Assembly: GCF_007992495.1 (NCBI RefSeq)
Contig: NZ_BKAJ01000073.1
Location: forward strand, 23,460 to 87,459
Direction: 5' to 3'
Length of the DNA stretch: 64,000 nt
Source: Reyranella soli
GTDB lineage: Bacteria; Pseudomonadota; Alphaproteobacteria; Reyranellales; Reyranellaceae
Shown: positions 60,964 through 64,000 of the stretch, one piece after another
Numbering within the stretch: position 1 is the first letter of the stretch
Layout: each line of letters begins with the position of its first letter
The notes under the pieces: generated by a model
What the model saw: only the letters and a program-made list of their open reading frames with translations
Told to the model about the DNA's origin: nothing
Databases searched by the model: none
Program-made: the position numbers and the translations under genes

Positions 60964-61848
60964 GTGAGCTCACCGATCGCCCTGCTGCCGGACGCTCAGC
61001 TCCGGCCTTTGCTCGATGCCTACGAGGCGTCGGTGCGCAGCCGCCGCTGGCACACGTTGCTCATCCTCGCCTGTGTCGCCGTGGCGATGGTGTTGTCGTC
61101 GATCTCGGCCGAGGTCTCGATCCCCAAGCTTCTGGACAACATCCACCGCTTCCCGAGCTACATCATCCGCCTGTTCCAGCTCGAGAACGGCCGGCCGGTC
61201 TGGACCGATGTCGCCGAATGGTTCTGGGGCCTGCCGCGCTGGCTGCGCCTGCTCGGCGAGACGCTGCTGATGGCCTATGTCGGCACGGTGCTGGGCGTGA
61301 TCGGCGCCTTCGTGCTGAGCTTCCTCGCGGCAGCCAACGTGGCGCCGAGCCGCTGGCTGCGCTGGACCGTGCGCCGCTTCTGCGAGATCTGCCGCACTGT
61401 CCCCGAGCTGGTGTTCGCCCTGGTCTTCGTGATCGCCTTTGGCCTGGGGCCGGTGGCCGGCGTGCTGGCCGTCGCCATCCACACCGTGGGCGCCCTCGGC
61501 AAGCTGTTCGCCGAGGTGGTCGAGAACATCGACATGAAGCCGGTCGAGGGCATCATTGCCGGCGGCTCGTCGTGGCCGGTTGCCATGCGCTTCGGCGCCC
61601 TGCCGCAGACCATGTCGAACTTCGTGAGCTACGCGCTGCTGCGTTTCGAGATCAACGTGCGCAGCACCGCCGTGATGGGCTTCGTCGGCGCGGGCGGTAT
61701 CGGCCAGGACCTGATCGAGGCGATCCGCAAGTTCTACTATTCCGACGTGTCGGCCATCCTGGTGCTGATCATCATCACCGTGTCGGTGATCGATACGCTC
61801 ACCTCGCACGTCCGCCATCGCCTGATCGGCCTGCAGGAGAAGCATTGA
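60964..61848 (+). CDS. phnE: Phosphonate ABC transporter permease (first copy)
   Basis: 294 residues from GTG 60964, which follows GGGGAGGAAGG of the palindrome cluster. Five or six membrane helices, e.g. TLLILACVAVAMVLSSI and ETLLMAYVGTVLGVIGAFVLSFLAA, and the EAA-type loop VENIDMKPVEGIIAGGSSWPV, then GFVGAGGIGQDLIEAI. It is a typical PhnE inner-membrane permease. Its stop overlaps the second copy's start (ATGA). Confidence 0.92.
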   Translation: MSSPIALLPDAQLRPLLDAYEASVRSRRWHTLLILACVAVAMVLSSISAEVSIPKLLDNIHRFPSYIIRLFQLENGRPVWTDVAEWFWGLPRWLRLLGETLLMAYVGTVLGVIGAFVLSFLAAANVAPSRWLRWTVRRFCEICRTVPELVFALVFVIAFGLGPVAGVLAVAIHTVGALGKLFAEVVENIDMKPVEGIIAGGSSWPVAMRFGALPQTMSNFVSYALLRFEINVRSTAVMGFVGAGGIGQDLIEAIRKFYYSDVSAILVLIIITVSVIDTLTSHVRHRLIGLQEKH

Positions 61849-62705
61849 TGCCAGGGCACTTTCCGGTCGATCTCGACGCCGTCCGCGGCCGCCATTCCGA
61901 GCATTTCCAGCGCTTCGGTCGTCGTCGCCAGACGGCGCTCGCCATCGCGGCTGCGGCCTTCGCCCTGCTGATCTTCGCCATAGGGGAGCTTGGCTTCTTC
62001 GACGGCAAGCTGCTGGCCGGCTTGGGCCGGCTGGCCGAGATCACCGGGCTGATGCTGCCGCCCGATCCGAAGGATTGGGCGCATGTCCGCCTCTTCTCGT
62101 CGGCGCTGCTCGAGACCATCGCCATCTCGCTGCTCGGCACCCTGGCCGCGGCTGCACTGGCGCTACCGCTCGCTTTCCTGGCGGCGCGCAACGTCACCGC
62201 CCAGCGCGTCGTGCGCTTCTTTTCGCGGCGCTCGCTCGATACCATCCGCAGTGTCGACATCCTGGTATGGGCGCTGATCTGGGTGAACGTCGTCGGATTG
62301 GGGCCGTTCGCCGGCGCACTCGCCATCATGACCGCCGACATCGGCACCTTCGGCAAGCTCTTCTCCGAGGCGATCGAGGCGGCCGATCGCAAACCGGTCG
62401 AGGGCATTGTCTCCGCGGGCGGCGGCAAGTTCTTGGGGGTGCGCTTCGGCATCATCCCGGAAGTCTTTCCGGTGTTGGTGAGCCAGGTTCTCTACTTCTT
62501 CGAATCGAATACGCGGTCGGCCAGCATCATCGGCATCGTCGGCGCCGGCGGCATCGGCCTCTATCTCGCCGAGGCTATTCGTACACTGGAGCTGCAGCAG
62601 ACGTCGTTTATCATTCTTATGATCCTGGTATCCGTGGCTCTGATCGACTATGTCTCCGGCCAATTGCGTTTCGCCGTCATTGGTCGTCGTGGAGTGGTTT
62701 CTTGA
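61848..62705 (+). CDS. phnE: Phosphonate ABC transporter permease (second copy)
   Basis: 285 residues from ATG 61848. The same fold: HSEHFQRFGRRRQTALAIAAAAFALLIFAIG, the EAAADRKPVEGIVSAGGGKFLGVRFG loop and IIGIVGAGGIGLYLAEAI. Two different PhnE proteins in one operon are usual in alphaproteobacteria; they probably form a heterodimer. The DUF1045 gene begins at TTG 62702, overlapping its stop. Confidence 0.92.
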   Translation: MPGHFPVDLDAVRGRHSEHFQRFGRRRQTALAIAAAAFALLIFAIGELGFFDGKLLAGLGRLAEITGLMLPPDPKDWAHVRLFSSALLETIAISLLGTLAAAALALPLAFLAARNVTAQRVVRFFSRRSLDTIRSVDILVWALIWVNVVGLGPFAGALAIMTADIGTFGKLFSEAIEAADRKPVEGIVSAGGGKFLGVRFGIIPEVFPVLVSQVLYFFESNTRSASIIGIVGAGGIGLYLAEAIRTLELQQTSFIILMILVSVALIDYVSGQLRFAVIGRRGVVS

Positions 62706-63463
62706 GCGTAGAGTCAGAGTCCGTGTCCATCCCCGTCCCGCGCTATGCCCTGTACTACGCTCCTCGGCCCGAGGAAGGGCTGGCCGTTGCCGCCAGCCAG
62801 TGGCTCGGCCGCAACGCCGAGACCGGGCAAAGCCGTCCGCTCAAGGCGGTGTCGGCCTTCACCGCCGATCGCCTGGGCGAGCTCACTGCAGATCCGCGGC
62901 TCTACGGCTTCCACGGCACGCTGAAAGCGCCGATTGCGCTGGCCGAAGGTTTCAGCGAGCGCGACCTGCTGGAAGCCGTCGGCAACTTCGCCGCCGGCCG
63001 GCGATCGGTCGTCGTGCCGTCGATGACGCTTGCCTGCATCTCGGGCTTCATGGCGCTGGTCCCTAGCCAGCCGTCGGTCGAGCTGCAGGATCTTGCCGAC
63101 AGCTGCGTCATCGAGTTCGACGAGTTCCGCCAACCTGCCGACGAAGCCGAGCTGGCGCGCCGACGCGCGGCTGGCCTGTCGCCGCGTCAGGACGAGCTGC
63201 TGCTGCGCTGGGGCTATCCCTATGTGCTCGAGGAATGGCGCTTCCATCTCACCCTGACAGGGCGCATTTCCGATGAGGGCGAACGGTCGGCAATCACCGA
63301 TCTGCTGCGCCGCCAGTTCGTGGGGTTCATCGACCGGCCGTTGTCGGTGCGCGATCTCTGCGTGTTTCGCCAGCCTGCGGCCGGACGGCCGTTCACCGCG
63401 CTGGCGCGCTTCACGCTCGGCGGCGGACGCCGGGTGAGTAGCGAAGTGTGGCGAGCAGCCTGA
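62702..63463 (+). CDS. DUF1045 protein, 2H-phosphoesterase fold, phosphonate-linked
   Basis: 253 residues from TTG 62702 (GTG 62723 is an alternative). Two His-x-Thr motifs, GFHGTLKAPIAL near 75 and WRFHLTLTGRIS near 181, are the catalytic pair of the 2H phosphoesterase superfamily. DUF1045 genes sit in phosphonate clusters across alphaproteobacteria, where a cyclic phosphate product of C-P lyase might be the substrate (inference from the family). Its 3' end overlaps the convergent phnN by about 50 bases. Confidence 0.9.
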   Translation: MSVESESVSIPVPRYALYYAPRPEEGLAVAASQWLGRNAETGQSRPLKAVSAFTADRLGELTADPRLYGFHGTLKAPIALAEGFSERDLLEAVGNFAAGRRSVVVPSMTLACISGFMALVPSQPSVELQDLADSCVIEFDEFRQPADEAELARRRAAGLSPRQDELLLRWGYPYVLEEWRFHLTLTGRISDEGERSAITDLLRRQFVGFIDRPLSVRDLCVFRQPAAGRPFTALARFTLGGGRRVSSEVWRAA

Positions 63464-63986
63464 CGAATGCCTCGGCGGCGGCATCGAGCGTGCCGTCGTT
63501 GACGATGGTCACCAGCCGCGGATCGGTCACCGCGTAGGCGTCGCTGCGGGCGAGCCGGGTCGCCGTCGCGTCGGCAGTCTCGCGGCCACGGGCGCCGAGC
63601 CTTGCCCGGAGCTTGTCGAGGGCCGCCGTGATCAGCACGGGATGCAGGTCGGGATCGTTGCCCGCCATCTTTTCGTAGTGCTCGCGCGAGCCGCTCACTA
63701 CCACGGTGAGGCCGGCGGCGCGCCAGGTCTCGATCTCGCGGCCGATGCCGTAGTCGTTGCCGTGGGCCTGCCAGTGGAAGGCGAACAGGCCATGGGCACG
63801 GCGCAGGGCGAACTCGGCGCGGCTCAGCGCCACGTGGTTCTCACCGCCGCTGTCGGCCGGCCGGGTGATGTAGCGATGGGCGAAGGCGATCGGCGCGTCG
63901 ACCGACAACAGAGCGCGGGCGCGATCGAGCACGGAGTCCTTGCCCGCGCCGGACGGGCCCATGACGTAGACAAGAGGGGCAGTCAT
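63411..63986 (-). CDS. phnN: Ribose 1,5-bisphosphokinase
   Basis: 191 residues. A kinase of the guanylate-kinase-like group: Walker A GPSGAGKDSVLDRAR at about 10-24, FAHRYITRPADSGGENHVALS, and FAFHWQAHGNDYGIGREIETW. PhnN turns ribose 1,5-bisphosphate, a product of C-P lyase metabolism, into PRPP. It is transcribed against the phnCDE-DUF1045 operon; further phn genes may lie upstream of it, beyond the window edge. Confidence 0.92.
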   Translation of the reverse strand: MTAPLVYVMGPSGAGKDSVLDRARALLSVDAPIAFAHRYITRPADSGGENHVALSRAEFALRRAHGLFAFHWQAHGNDYGIGREIETWRAAGLTVVVSGSREHYEKMAGNDPDLHPVLITAALDKLRARLGARGRETADATATRLARSDAYAVTDPRLVTIVNDGTLDAAAEAFVRLLATLRYSPGVRRRA

Positions 63987-64000
63987 TGGGAGCGCGGGCC

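Noticed and set aside
1..64000. Search for CRISPR arrays, tRNA or rRNA genes, insertion-sequence ends and prophage genes.
   Set aside because: No regularly spaced repeats, no tRNA-like cloverleaf sequence noticed by eye, no transposase or phage structural genes apart from the phage-like VgrG; an automated tRNA scan was not possible.

Overview
The window is high-GC DNA with short intergenic gaps, many 4-bp ATGA start/stop overlaps and frequent GTG starts. The gene content (CIO-type cytochrome bd, XDH-type molybdenum enzymes, UbiD/UbiX, a TAXI-type binding protein, PhnCDE-DUF1045-PhnN, VgrG/PAAR-RHS, many SDR and VOC enzymes) suggests a free-living alphaproteobacterium, perhaps Reyranella-like. 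The phylum-level call is inference from gene content; no rRNA or other marker gene is present.

Layout. 1-4.5 kb: tail of an SDR gene, an MmgE/PrpD-family gene, a small YqeY-like gene, then a cytochrome b plus SUOX-fold molybdoenzyme pair followed by a tiny exported Ser/Gly-repeat protein. 4.7-8.8 kb: a 1084-residue regulator with two tandem winged-helix domains, an NTPase and a TPR-like tail, next to a shorter relative that stops where its NTPase should begin. 8.9-15.6 kb: two alpha/beta hydrolases, a DJ-1/PfpI protein, a zinc alcohol dehydrogenase, a GFA gene frameshifted into a VOC gene, an ABM monooxygenase, and the DUF1656 and HlyD parts of an AaeXAB-like efflux system. 15.8-22.7 kb: a YdeP/FdhF-like molybdoprotein and cytochrome bd-type oxidase subunits I and II, followed by the FUSC membrane partner of the efflux system.

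22.7-32.8 kb: small exported protein, LMW phosphatase with a damaged start, histidine phosphatase, TetR regulator divergent from a three-subunit XDH-type hydroxylase (two perfect tandem palindromes lie between them), a four-domain rhodanese protein, an EEP-fold hydrolase and an ACMSD-type amidohydrolase/decarboxylase. 33.1-40.8 kb: Tat-exported sulfatase, SRPBCC protein, two UbiD decarboxylases with UbiX, a CopC-like protein and a FUSC protein. This looks like a decarboxylation module for aromatic acids, but the substrate is unknown. 40.7-48.4 kb: minus-strand type VI secretion effector operon VgrG - TPR-like adaptor candidate - PAAR/RHS toxin - candidate immunity protein. No structural T6SS genes are in the window.

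48.7-54.5 kb: assorted genes including an RNA-ligase pseudogene with its catalytic middle deleted, an unrecognised 544-residue protein, OsmC, a membrane-anchored SGNH hydrolase, a VOC protein and an SDR without the catalytic Tyr. 54.5-58.8 kb: a tightly coupled minus-strand operon: membrane coiled-coil protein, TAXI periplasmic binding protein without a permease, VasI/TagO-like exported protein, DsrE-family exported protein. This is the best candidate for an undescribed functional unit. 58.9-64 kb: phosphonate import operon phnC-phnD-phnE-phnE with a DUF1045 2H-phosphoesterase, a Pho-box-like sequence in front and a REP/BIME-like palindrome cluster inside, converging on phnN. The C-P lyase core genes, if present, lie outside the window.
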